A stretch of DNA of 64,000 bases, from the NCBI RefSeq assembly GCF_027923225.1, contig NZ_BSDI01000014.1, positions 62,001 through 126,000 of the forward strand, given 5' to 3'. Under the pieces are notes generated by a model. The model was not told where the DNA came from. It made no database searches and saw nothing but the letters and a program-made list of their open reading frames with translations. Within the stretch, counting starts at the first letter, position 1. Every line of letters begins with the position of its first letter. Source of the stretch: Phytohabitans aurantiacus (lineage in GTDB: Bacteria; Actinomycetota; Actinomycetes; Mycobacteriales; Micromonosporaceae). Made by a program: the position numbers and the translations under genes. Shown here piece by piece: positions 42,662 to 50,596 of the stretch.

Positions 42662-43183
42662 CTACGGCAGGTTGGAGCGACGGACGGGGAGCCAGCCGGT
42701 GAGCATCGGGACGAGGGTGGACAGCAGCGGCTCGCCAAAGACGCAGAGTGTCTGCTCCCACGGATGCCCGAACGTGCCGGTGCTCATGTCGTCGGTGAGG
42801 AAAATGTAGTAGTCACCGTCGGGAAAGACGTCGGTCTGCCAGCGCGCGTCTCGTTGGCAGGCGAACCGATGCGGCCAGAACCGGTACGTCTGATGCTGCC
42901 AGTCGAGCACGACAAGGCTGCTGTCCGGTTCGAGCACGCGGACCCACGCGAGCAGGGCGAGACGGTTGACGGCGGCCGCCCCGGCGTCGAACTCCGACTG
43001 GCTGCGCGCGGCGAAGATCGGGCCGAGGTCCACAGTGACCGATGGGACCGGCTCGCTGATCGCGGGCCAGTGCTGGACGCTGGGCCGGAAATCGAACCGC
43101 TCGTAGAACGGCGTCCAGTACTCGTCGTCGGCGTCCATGGCGATCGGACTCCAAGCCATATCCACCGGTCGATCATCCATCAC
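42662..43183 (-). CDS. DUF2716-family protein
   Basis: 173 residues, soluble. The patterns FRPSVQHWPAISEPVPSVT, LVVLDWQHQTYRFWPHRF and VFPDGDYYIFLTDD...GTFGHPWEQTLCVFG match the DUF2716 family as I remember it. Function unknown. GTG 43183 or ATG 43180 may start it; GGGGG is just upstream. Divergent from the lipoprotein gene. Confidence 0.8.
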   Translation of the reverse strand: MMDDRPVDMAWSPIAMDADDEYWTPFYERFDFRPSVQHWPAISEPVPSVTVDLGPIFAARSQSEFDAGAAAVNRLALLAWVRVLEPDSSLVVLDWQHQTYRFWPHRFACQRDARWQTDVFPDGDYYIFLTDDMSTGTFGHPWEQTLCVFGEPLLSTLVPMLTGWLPVRRSNLP

Positions 43184-43227
43184 CCCCAGATCGAGAGGAT
43201 TTTGGGCTGCCGCGCTATCTTCGGAGC

Positions 43228-43878
43228 GTGCATCGGGTATCGATCGCGGTAATAGCGGCGCTGGGCGCGTCCATCACCGGCTGTTCGTCGGATTCTTCCT
43301 CGCCAAGCACACCGTCGCCGTCGCCCTCGGTCTCCACGTCCACGGTGCCGCTCAAGTCGCAGGCCGGCTGGTGCTACGCCCGCAACCCCAAACCCGCGGG
43401 CACGTACCGGAAGGTGGAGTGCACCGATCCAGCCGCGGAGGCGAAGGTCGCGCAGATCAATTTCGCCGAGGAGGTTGTCTCCGGCGGCGAGTACCGATAC
43501 GACTGCACCATCGACGAGATCGACTTCTTCCTCGACCTGGACGCTGACCCGCCGGTCGAGGCGGCCTTCACCGGGAAAGGCAAACAGTTCGCCTGCATGC
43601 AGACCACGAAGGGTCCGCACGCGGACGAGCCCGGCGGTGGCAGGACACCCATCGTGGTCGGCGACTGCGTCCACCCGAGCCAGCCGGTCAAGAACGGCAT
43701 CATGGAGACCCAGTACATCAGCGAGATCCGCTGTGCTCAGGCCGACGTGTTCCCGCCGGCCTACAGGGTCACCGCGATCGGCAAAAGCATCCGTTGTCCG
43801 GCCGGCACCGCGCTGACGTTCGTGATCACGCCACTGGGCTCGATCAATGGCGAGACGGCCTGCGCCAGGAAGGTCTGA
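43228..43878 (+). CDS. Secreted lipoprotein, unknown function
   Basis: 216 residues. Lipobox ASITGC gives lipid attachment at Cys19, followed by a Ser/Pro/Thr-rich linker. The outer part has nine or so cysteines spaced through KVECTDPAAEAKV, RYDCTIDEIDF, QFACMQ, VGDCV, EIRCAQAD, IRCPAGTAL and TACARK, resembling small septum-site/DUF4333-like actinobacterial lipoproteins, but I cannot name a family. GTG start, GGAG nearby. Confidence 0.8.
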   Translation: MHRVSIAVIAALGASITGCSSDSSSPSTPSPSPSVSTSTVPLKSQAGWCYARNPKPAGTYRKVECTDPAAEAKVAQINFAEEVVSGGEYRYDCTIDEIDFFLDLDADPPVEAAFTGKGKQFACMQTTKGPHADEPGGGRTPIVVGDCVHPSQPVKNGIMETQYISEIRCAQADVFPPAYRVTAIGKSIRCPAGTALTFVITPLGSINGETACARKV

Positions 43879-43882
43879 CCGG

Positions 43883-44620
43883 CTAGGCGGCGCCGCCGTT
43901 GACGTACAGGACCTGGCCGTTCACCCAGCGAGCGGGGCCGGCGAGGAACGCGACGGCTTCGGTGATGTCTTCGGGGGTGCCCAGCCGCCCCATCGGGTTC
44001 AAAGCGGCGATCTGGTCGATCGCCTGCTGGCTCTTGCCTTCGAAGAACAGCGGCGTGGCGGTGGGGCCGGGCGCGATCGCGTTGACGGTGATGTCCCGGC
44101 CGCGCAGTTCGCGCGCGAGGATCAGCGTCAACGCCTCGACGGCTCCTTTGGACGCGGCGTAGGCGCCGTAGCCGGGGATCTGCAGTCGGGTGACCGATGT
44201 GGAGAAGTTGATGATCGCGCCACCATCGCGTACGCGCTGGGCGGCGAGCTGGTCGACGACGAAGGTGCCGCGAACGTTGGTACGCAGGATGCGGTCGAGG
44301 GTTTCCAGATCCAGCTGCGCGACGGGTGCGAGCGGCATGATGCCCGCCGTGTGCACCACGACGTCGACGCCTCCGAACTCGCGGTCGGCGGCGTCGAACA
44401 CCGCGGCCATCGCCGCCTCGTCGGCCACGTCCGCGCCCGCCACGGTCGCTCGGCCTCCGGCGCGTGCCACCGCGGTCGCCGTCTCCTCGGCGCGGTCCTT
44501 GCCGCCGGCGTAGTGCACGACGACGGAGAAGCCGTCGGCGCCCAGGCGTTCGGCACTGGCCCTGCCGATGCCGCCGGACCCACCGCTGACGATCGCGACC
44601 CGACCCGCGTTGTTCGACAT
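43883..44620 (-). CDS. Short-chain dehydrogenase/reductase
   Basis: 245 residues, classical SDR: nucleotide-binding SGGSGGIGRASAERL, NVRGTF, catalytic Ser in FSTS, YGAYAASKG (Tyr and Lys), and INGQVLYV-type end (WVNGQVLYVNGGAA). GGAGG 7 nt upstream of the ATG. Divergent from a TetR regulator with a long palindrome between, so its expression is likely under that repressor. Substrate unknown. Confidence 0.95.
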   Translation of the reverse strand: MSNNAGRVAIVSGGSGGIGRASAERLGADGFSVVVHYAGGKDRAEETATAVARAGGRATVAGADVADEAAMAAVFDAADREFGGVDVVVHTAGIMPLAPVAQLDLETLDRILRTNVRGTFVVDQLAAQRVRDGGAIINFSTSVTRLQIPGYGAYAASKGAVEALTLILARELRGRDITVNAIAPGPTATPLFFEGKSQQAIDQIAALNPMGRLGTPEDITEAVAFLAGPARWVNGQVLYVNGGAA

Positions 44621-44640
44621 GATCCAACCTCCGCTAGTAT

Positions 44641-44691
44641 ATGGACAACCTGTACACTACTGCGACCGACAGAAATGTACAAGGAGTCCAT
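44641..44691. promoter_or_regulatory. Inverted repeat between SDR and TetR genes
   Basis: ATGGACAACCTGTACA (44641-44656) and TGTACAAGGAGTCCAT (44676-44691) match as an imperfect inverted repeat with the TGTACA boxes and TCCAT ends paired. Likely operator of the adjacent TetR. Confidence 0.65.
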
Positions 44692-44707
44692 AAGAAGGGA
44701 CCGTGTG

Positions 44708-45313
44708 ATGTCCGAGACCCCTGCCGCTCGACGGGGACGCGGTCGCCGGCCGGCCGCCGAGGTGCGCGCCGCCGTGCTCGCCGCGGCGGGGCGCATCCTG
44801 CTGCGAGACGGCATGCGCGCGGTGACGTTCGACCGCGTGGCGGCCGACGCGGGCGCGAGCAAGATGACCCTCTACAAGTGGTGGCCGTCGCCGGGTGCGC
44901 TGGCCGCCGAGGCGTACTTCGCCCGGAGCCGCGACGCGCTCGACTTCCCCGACACCGGCGATCTTCGCGCCGACCTGATCGCGCAGCTCAGCGCGTTCGT
45001 GCGCCTGCTCAAGGAGGAAGGCGCCGAGAAGCCGGTCTCCGAGCTCATCGGCGCGGCCCAGATGGACCCCGACCTTGCCCGGGCGTGGTCCGAGAGCTAC
45101 GCGTTGCCCCGCCGCGAACTCGCCCGCGTGCGCCTGAGGGGCGCGCAGGTGCGGGGGCAACTGCGCGCTGACGCGGATCTCGACATCATCGTCGATCAGC
45201 TGTGGGGCGCCTGCTATCACCGGCTGCTCGTGCTCAGGGTGCCGTTCGACGAGTCGATCGTGGCGCGGCTGGTCGACCACGCGCTCCACGGGGCGGCGCC
45301 GCGAAGCGCGTGA
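44708..45313 (+). CDS. TetR-family repressor (divergent from SDR)
   Basis: 201 residues. HTH: VRAAVLAAAGRILLRDGMRAVTFDRVAADAGASKMTLYKWWPSPGALAAEA. C-terminal effector domain about 70-195. ATG 44708 with AAGGGA upstream; the long upstream frame is a shadow of the SDR gene. Expected to bind the TGTACA palindrome and control the SDR. A second TetR follows. Confidence 0.93.
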   Translation: MSETPAARRGRGRRPAAEVRAAVLAAAGRILLRDGMRAVTFDRVAADAGASKMTLYKWWPSPGALAAEAYFARSRDALDFPDTGDLRADLIAQLSAFVRLLKEEGAEKPVSELIGAAQMDPDLARAWSESYALPRRELARVRLRGAQVRGQLRADADLDIIVDQLWGACYHRLLVLRVPFDESIVARLVDHALHGAAPRSA

Positions 45314-45327
45314 GGGCGGCCGCGGAC

Positions 45328-45347
45328 TGTACCTACAGGTATGTACA
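45328..45347. promoter_or_regulatory. Palindromic operator before the second TetR
   Basis: TGTACCTACAGGTATGTACA: TGTAC/GTACA ends with an inner ACCT-AC-AGGT palindrome. It covers an upstream ATG (45341), which argues that translation starts at 45356 instead. Confidence 0.65.
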
Positions 45348-45355
45348 CTGGCCGC

Positions 45356-45949
45356 ATGGACTCGCGACAGCTCCTGGTCGACACGATGAGCGAGCTCATG
45401 TGGGAGCGCGGCTACGCCGACACCAGCCCGCGTGAGGTGCGCAAACGGTCCGGCGTGGGGCAGGGCAGCATGTACCACCACTTCCCGACCAAGCGCGACC
45501 TGGCGCTTGCCGCCCTCGAGCGCAACGTCGCCGACCTGCTGCCGGCCTCGTCCGAGCTCGACGGTCCGGGCGGTCCGATGGCCCGGATCGAGGCGTACCT
45601 GATGCGTCCGCGCGACGCCCTCAAGGGCTGCAAGGTCGGCCGGATGACCCAGGACCCTCAGGTCCGGGAGGACCCGGTTCTGCTCGCCCCGGTGGCGCGC
45701 GCGTTCGCCCAGGTGCACGACCGGTGGGTCGCGGTGCTGCGCGAGGCCATCGCCGCCGGCGAACTGCGCGAGGGCCTCGACGCACGGCAGCTCGCACACA
45801 CCCTGATGGCGGTCCTGCAGGGCGGCTACGTGCTCGCGATCGCGCAGCAGGACCCGGGTCTGTTCGACGACGCCCGCGCGGGCGCGCTGGCGCTGCTCCG
45901 GGCGGCGGCACCATCCGTCCCCGGCAACGAGAACAACGGGAGGAACTGA
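45356..45949 (+). CDS. TetR-family regulator (operon with GAPDH)
   Basis: 197 residues. HTH: QLLVDTMSELMWERGYADTSPREVRKRSGVGQGSMYHHFPTKRDLALAAL. I start at 45356 because the in-frame ATG at 45341 lies inside the operator palindrome; with no ribosome site the message may be leaderless. It ends 5 nt before the GAPDH gene, so they are co-transcribed and the regulator probably controls the GAPDH in response to a small molecule. Confidence 0.9.
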   Translation: MDSRQLLVDTMSELMWERGYADTSPREVRKRSGVGQGSMYHHFPTKRDLALAALERNVADLLPASSELDGPGGPMARIEAYLMRPRDALKGCKVGRMTQDPQVREDPVLLAPVARAFAQVHDRWVAVLREAIAAGELREGLDARQLAHTLMAVLQGGYVLAIAQQDPGLFDDARAGALALLRAAAPSVPGNENNGRN

Positions 45950-45954
45950 ACGCC

Positions 45955-46965
45955 ATGACGGTACGCATCGGCATCAACGGGTTCGGACGGATCGGGCGCA
46001 GCTACCTGCGCGCCGCCCTGGCGAACAACGCCGACGTCGAGGTGGTCGCGGTCAACGACCTCACCGACGCCCGCACGCTGGCCACCCTGCTCGAGTGGGA
46101 CTCCATCTCCGGCCACCTCGACGGGGTCGCCTTCGACGGTGACGCGATCGCCGTACAGGGCAAGCGCATCAAGGTCTTTGCGCAGTCCGACCCCGCCAGC
46201 ATCCCGTGGGGCGACGCCGGTGCCGACATCGTCATCGAGTCCACCGGCCACTTCGCGGACGGCGTCGCCGCGGCGGCCCACCTCAAGGGCGGCGCGCGGA
46301 AGGTCGTCATCTCGGCACCGGCCAAGGGAGACGTCCCCACGTTCGTTCTCGGGGTCAACGACGACAGCCTCGACCCGGACAGCCACGACGTGTTCTCCAA
46401 CGGCTCCTGCACCACGAACTCGCTGGCGCCGCTGGCCAAGGTGCTCAACGACTCGTTCGGTGTCGAGTCGGGACTGATGACGACGATCCACGCGTACACG
46501 GGGGACCAGCGGCTCCACGACGCGCCGCACTCCGACCTGCGCCGGGCCCGCGCGGCAGCCGTCTCGATCATCCCGACCTCGTCGGGCGCGGCGAAGGCGA
46601 TCGGCAAGGTCATCCCGGAGCTCGACGGGCGCCTCACCGGAGCCGCGCTGCGCGTGCCCGTGCCGGTGGGCTCGATCACCGATCTCACCGTGGTTTTGCG
46701 GCAGCGTGCCAGCGTCGAGGACGTCAACGCGGCGTTCCGCGAGGCGGCCGCCTCCCCGCGGCTGCGGAACTATTTGCAGTACTCCGAGGCACCGCTGGTC
46801 TCGGCGGACATCGTCGGCAACCCGTACTCGTCGATCTTCGACGCGCCGCTGACCGAGGCCGTCGGCAACCAGGTCAAGGTCCTCGGCTGGTACGACAACG
46901 AGTGGGGGTTCTCCAACCGCCTCGTCGAGTTCTCCGAGCGCATCGGAGCTACCGCCATGGCGTGA
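45955..46965 (+). CDS. Type I glyceraldehyde-3-phosphate dehydrogenase, probable second isozyme
   Basis: 336 residues, full length. NAD-binding GINGFGRIGRSYLRA; catalytic Cys152 in SNGSCTTNS (the usual second Cys of CTTNC is Ser); catalytic His in TIHAYTGDQ; WYDNEWGFSNR end. Oxidises glyceraldehyde-3-phosphate in glycolysis, cytosolic. Housekeeping gap genes normally sit with pgk and tpiA; this one is alone in an operon with a TetR regulator, suggesting an induced or drug-insensitive form. GGGAGG precedes the ATG. Confidence 0.95.
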   Translation: MTVRIGINGFGRIGRSYLRAALANNADVEVVAVNDLTDARTLATLLEWDSISGHLDGVAFDGDAIAVQGKRIKVFAQSDPASIPWGDAGADIVIESTGHFADGVAAAAHLKGGARKVVISAPAKGDVPTFVLGVNDDSLDPDSHDVFSNGSCTTNSLAPLAKVLNDSFGVESGLMTTIHAYTGDQRLHDAPHSDLRRARAAAVSIIPTSSGAAKAIGKVIPELDGRLTGAALRVPVPVGSITDLTVVLRQRASVEDVNAAFREAAASPRLRNYLQYSEAPLVSADIVGNPYSSIFDAPLTEAVGNQVKVLGWYDNEWGFSNRLVEFSERIGATAMA

Positions 46966-47005
46966 CGGGGTGCAACCTCGCGTTGTCTGCCGGCGTGTGG
47001 AGTAC

Positions 47006-48295
47006 ATGAGAACACCTTGTGTAACCGTCCTTGTCGCCACGGTGACGATGGTCGTGACCCTCGGCGCGGAGGCCCACGCGTCACCAACGTCCGGATGGAC
47101 GTCGCGCGTCGCCGTCGCCCTATCGGGCGGTGCCCCGAACAACACCAGCGAACGGCCGGCCATCAGCGCTGATGGCCGGTACGTCGCGTTCTCCTCGGCG
47201 GCGTCGAACCTGGTACCCCGTGACACCAACGGCACGACCGACGTGTTCGTCCGGGACACCCGGACCGGAGTCACGAGCCGGGTGAGCCTCACCGGGACCG
47301 GCGGTCAGGTGAACCGGCACAGCAAGGACCCGGACATCAGCGCGGACGGGCGGTACGTCGCCTTCCTGTCGTACGGGACGAACATCCTGCCGGGCGATCC
47401 CAACGCCCTCGGCAACGTGTACGTCCGGGATCGGTTGGCGGGCACCACGATGCGGGCCAGTCCGCTGCCCTCGAGCGGCCAGTTCGACAACAACGCGGCC
47501 GAACCAAGCATCAGCGCGGACGGGCGGTACGTCGCCTACATGACCTACTCGGCGCTGATACCCACCGATACGAACGGGACACCCGACGTCTACACGTGGA
47601 CGCGCGACACCGGAGCGGTGGAGCGGGTGTCCGTCTCGATGGCCGGCGGAGACTCCGACGGTGAAAGCTACGGCGCCGACATCAGCGACGATGGCCGGTA
47701 CGTGACGTTCAGTTCCAACGCGACCAACCTCGTAGCCGGGGACGACGACGGGTGGGACGTGTTCGTCCGCGATCGCCGCGCCGGCACCACCACCCGGGTC
47801 AGCGTGTCCGGGGACGGTACGCCGGGAAACGGCGGGAGCTCTGGCGCGCGGATCAGCGGCGACGGGCGGTACGTGGTCTTCCATTCCGCCGCCTCGAATC
47901 TCGTCGACGGCGACACCAACGGTCGCGGTGACACGTTCGTGCGCGACCGCGTCACCGGGACGGCGGAGCTGGTCAGGATCGCCGCCGGCGGCGGTCAACT
48001 CCCCGAGATCGCCCAGGCGGTGATCAGCGGGAACGGCCGGTACGTCGCCTTCTCCGCGTTTACCGGCGGGGAGAACCACGTTCTGCGCCTCGACCGCCGG
48101 ACCGGCGCGACGATCATCATCAGCCTCGCCACGAATGGCGCCGCGGCCAACGGCCACAGCGGCCAACCGACCATCAGCGCGGACGGTCTCGTCATCGCCT
48201 TCGTCTCGATAGCCAGCAACCTGGTACCGGGCGACACGCTCGGCAACGAGGAGGTCTTCCTGCGCCGCCCTCGCCGCCACGCCACCCACCCGTGA
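47006..48295 (+). CDS. Secreted seven-bladed PD40/TolB-like beta-propeller
   Basis: 429 residues. Sec signal peptide (TPCVTVLVATVTMVVTLGAEAHA), then seven copies of a ~50-residue repeat with the core ISADGRYVAFSSAASNLV followed by DVFVRDTRTG, as in WD40-like PD40 repeats. Seven repeats fit a closed propeller. Likely an extracellular binding protein; no enzyme motif is seen. ATG 47006 with GTGGAG nearby. Stands alone between GAPDH and a convergent TetR. Confidence 0.88.
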   Translation: MRTPCVTVLVATVTMVVTLGAEAHASPTSGWTSRVAVALSGGAPNNTSERPAISADGRYVAFSSAASNLVPRDTNGTTDVFVRDTRTGVTSRVSLTGTGGQVNRHSKDPDISADGRYVAFLSYGTNILPGDPNALGNVYVRDRLAGTTMRASPLPSSGQFDNNAAEPSISADGRYVAYMTYSALIPTDTNGTPDVYTWTRDTGAVERVSVSMAGGDSDGESYGADISDDGRYVTFSSNATNLVAGDDDGWDVFVRDRRAGTTTRVSVSGDGTPGNGGSSGARISGDGRYVVFHSAASNLVDGDTNGRGDTFVRDRVTGTAELVRIAAGGGQLPEIAQAVISGNGRYVAFSAFTGGENHVLRLDRRTGATIIISLATNGAAANGHSGQPTISADGLVIAFVSIASNLVPGDTLGNEEVFLRRPRRHATHP

Positions 48296-48308
48296 GGCGC
48301 TGGAAGAC

Positions 48309-48369
48309 ACGCGGAGGGTGAGGCCGCGGGAGCTACGGTCTTGAGCACGACGGCCGTCGCGGCAGCTCA
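48309..48369 (+). repeat. Repeat family B, copy 8
   Basis: Plus-orientation copy 14 bp after the propeller stop and 9 bp before the convergent TetR stop; core GGGTGAGGCCGCGGGAGC with a CTACGG variant. Confidence 0.92.
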
Positions 48370-48377
48370 AATCCTGG

Positions 48378-49016
48378 TTATCGCAGGGCGCTGGCCAGGA
48401 CCGTGGTCACGACATTGTGGATGGTCGCGGGCTCTGGTGGGTCGCCGTTCCGCTCGGTGAACAGCAGTTGCGCGGCGCCGATCAGGGTGGGTGCGAGCAC
48501 GTCGACGTCGGCGTCGGGGGCGATGCGGCCGTGGTCGCGTTCGGCCGTCAGGTAGCCGGCGATCATGGCCGTGCCCTCGCCGACGAGCGGGAACCGGGCG
48601 GTGCCGGCCGCGCGCAACCGCGTGCGGAGCTCGTCGCGGGCGATGACCAGGACCACGATCGCCACCATGACCGGGTCGAAGAGGGTCATCAGGACGCGGG
48701 TCAGGTTGTCGGCGACGGTCCCGGTGCCGGCCGTGTCTCGCAGGGCGGTGGCCTGGGCCTCGACCAGTGCGATGCGGTCCAGCACCAGCGCGGCGAGAAA
48801 CGCGTCGAAGTCGGCGAAATGGCGATGCAGGACCCCCTTGGCGACGCCTGCTTCCGTGGTGACCGCCCGGCTGGTCAGGCCGGTGACACCGTCCCGGACC
48901 AGCACGCGAACGGCGGCGTCGAAGAGTTGTTGGCGCGGGTCTCGCAGCGCTACGCCGGTCGGCAACGGGGGAATCCCTTCCGTGGAGAGCAAGCGCGATT
49001 GCAGGAGTGGGCACAT
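48378..49016 (-). CDS. TetR-family regulator (divergent from methyltransferase)
   Basis: 212 residues if started at 49016. HTH: QLFDAAVRVLVRDGVTGLTSRAVTTEAGVAKGVLHRHFADFDAFLAALV. The ATG lies inside a palindrome that is probably its own operator, so a later start such as a TTG near residue 10 is possible. Probably controls itself and the divergent methyltransferase. Confidence 0.88.
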   Translation of the reverse strand: MCPLLQSRLLSTEGIPPLPTGVALRDPRQQLFDAAVRVLVRDGVTGLTSRAVTTEAGVAKGVLHRHFADFDAFLAALVLDRIALVEAQATALRDTAGTGTVADNLTRVLMTLFDPVMVAIVVLVIARDELRTRLRAAGTARFPLVGEGTAMIAGYLTAERDHGRIAPDADVDVLAPTLIGAAQLLFTERNGDPPEPATIHNVVTTVLASALR

Positions 49017-49023
49017 GCCCACT
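49006..49023. promoter_or_regulatory. Palindromic operator in the TetR/methyltransferase divergent gap
   Basis: AGTGGGC-ACAT-GCCCACT is a perfect inverted repeat; a third half site AGTGGGC follows at about 49026. It spans the start of both divergent genes. Confidence 0.7.
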
Positions 49024-49034
49024 AGAGTGGGCGC

Positions 49035-49871
49035 ATGGTCACTATACCGTCGACACCCCCGCCGGAACCGCACCTGCACCGTCGCATCGCGGAGTCGTTC
49101 GGGATCGACCCCGAACGGTACGACCGGAACCGGGCGCCCTACCCGCGGGCCATGATCGAGCGGATCGTGGCCGCCAGTCCTGGTGCGGAGTTCCTCGACG
49201 TGGGCTGCGGCACCGGCATCGAAGCCCGCCAGTTCGTAGCCGCCGGCCGCACGGTCCTTGGCGTCGAGGCCGACCCGCGGATGGCCGGCTTCGCGCGGGG
49301 GACCGGCATCGAGGTCGAGATCGCGACCTTCGAGGCGTGGGACCCGGCCGGGCGCACCTTCGACGCGGTCGTCTCCGGTACGGCCTGGCACTGGGTCGAC
49401 CCGGTCGCCGGCGCGGCGAAGGCGGCGCGGATCCTGCGGCCCGGTGGCGTGCTGGCGCCCTTCGGGCACGTGTACGAGCTGCCATCCACCGTTGCCGAGG
49501 CCCTCGCCGCGGCGTACCGGCGCGTGGCCCCTGACTCGCCGATCAGCTTCGCCGGCCGATCGGCGGGCTCGATCCTGGACGGGTATCAGGCGCTGTACGC
49601 CAGGGCCGCCGACGGGATCCGCGAGGCGGGCGGGTTCGGCGAGCCCGAGCTGTGGCGGTACGACTGGGACCGCTCGTACACCCGCGAGGAGCTCCTGGAG
49701 CTGGTGCCGACCTCGGGTGGCCTCACCAGCCTGCCACCGGACCAGGTAGCGGAGGTGTTGGCGGCCGTGAGCACGGCGGTCGACCAGCTTGGCGGCGCCG
49801 TCACGCTGCGGTACGCCACCTGGGGCCTGACCGCTGTCCGGACCGGTCAGTCTTGGCGTCCGGCCGCGTAG
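49035..49871 (+). CDS. Class I SAM-dependent methyltransferase
   Basis: 278 residues. SAM motif I EFLDVGCGTGIEARQF, VEADPRMA (acidic loop), SGTAWHWVDPVAGAAKAARILRPGGVLAPFGH (post-motif). Substrate unknown; it resembles general UbiE-like small-molecule methyltransferases. Ribosome site is absent, so it may be leaderless. Overlaps the convergent gene by 25 bp. Confidence 0.92.
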   Translation: MVTIPSTPPPEPHLHRRIAESFGIDPERYDRNRAPYPRAMIERIVAASPGAEFLDVGCGTGIEARQFVAAGRTVLGVEADPRMAGFARGTGIEVEIATFEAWDPAGRTFDAVVSGTAWHWVDPVAGAAKAARILRPGGVLAPFGHVYELPSTVAEALAAAYRRVAPDSPISFAGRSAGSILDGYQALYARAADGIREAGGFGEPELWRYDWDRSYTREELLELVPTSGGLTSLPPDQVAEVLAAVSTAVDQLGGAVTLRYATWGLTAVRTGQSWRPAA

Positions 49872-50371
49872 CTTCCGTCTGCGGCGGTGGTGGTGAGCAG
49901 GCCGTCGATTCGCCGCTGCCATTCCGGCCGGTCGATCACCTCGGTCTGGCCGCGGAGCCGGTCGAGAAGCGCCAGCCAGGCGCGGTCCTCGCGCCGCTGC
50001 TCCGGGTCGGGCCTGGCCCAGAACAGTGTCGCGGACTCGTAGGGTCCACCGCCCATGATCGAGTGTGGCCCTGTGGAGTCGGGGTGCGGCGCGAACACCT
50101 CGGGGACAGCCTGCTTGATCCGCGCCCATTCGGCGTCGGTCCACGGCCCCAGGCCGACGGCGTCCTGGATGATCAACCGCGCGCGACCCCAGATGGCCTG
50201 GCGCAGGATGTCCACCATCTTCCAGGCCCGGTGTTCGCGCCGGCCGTGGGGCGAGCCGTACAGGGTCCACATCCACAGCTTGACCGGCTTGTCACGGTCG
50301 CGGACGTGGACGACGAAGCGGTCGTCGAGGCGGGATTCGCTCTCGGTGAAGACCGGTTGGTGGTAACTCAC
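49847..50371 (-). CDS. Hypothetical protein, N-terminus uncertain
   Basis: 174 residues from GTG 50371; soluble, rich in Trp, Arg and Asp (LWMWTLYGSPHGRREHRAWKM); no known family. In the same frame upstream lies WCGECQQ, a CxxC pair that looks like part of the protein, but no start codon is available before the in-frame TGA. A GTG with a perfect GGAGGG lies just there in a different frame, so a one-base shift near 50,430 may have split the gene. Without it the protein may be truncated. Confidence 0.6.
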   Translation of the reverse strand: MSYHQPVFTESESRLDDRFVVHVRDRDKPVKLWMWTLYGSPHGRREHRAWKMVDILRQAIWGRARLIIQDAVGLGPWTDAEWARIKQAVPEVFAPHPDSTGPHSIMGGGPYESATLFWARPDPEQRREDRAWLALLDRLRGQTEVIDRPEWQRRIDGLLTTTAADGSYAAGRQD

Positions 50372-50596
50372 CTGTTGGCACTCGCCGCACCAGGTGCGGC
50401 GCTGCTCGTCGCGCGGCCAGGGTTTCGCTAACGGTCACCCCGATTCCCTCCGGCGTCGCTCCGCGGCCACCATTCTGCCTTTCGGCGCCAGCCCTTCCGG
50501 CAGGCGATCCGAGTGATGCGCTAACGATGCAGGTTCGATGAAGGCCGGATCACAGACTCGATCGGGGCGTCCGTCCACGCCCGATGGGAGTGAGTC

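Noticed and set aside
45341..45355. Upstream ATG for the second TetR
   Set aside because: It lies inside the operator palindrome and has no ribosome site; ATG 45356 matches the usual TetR start.
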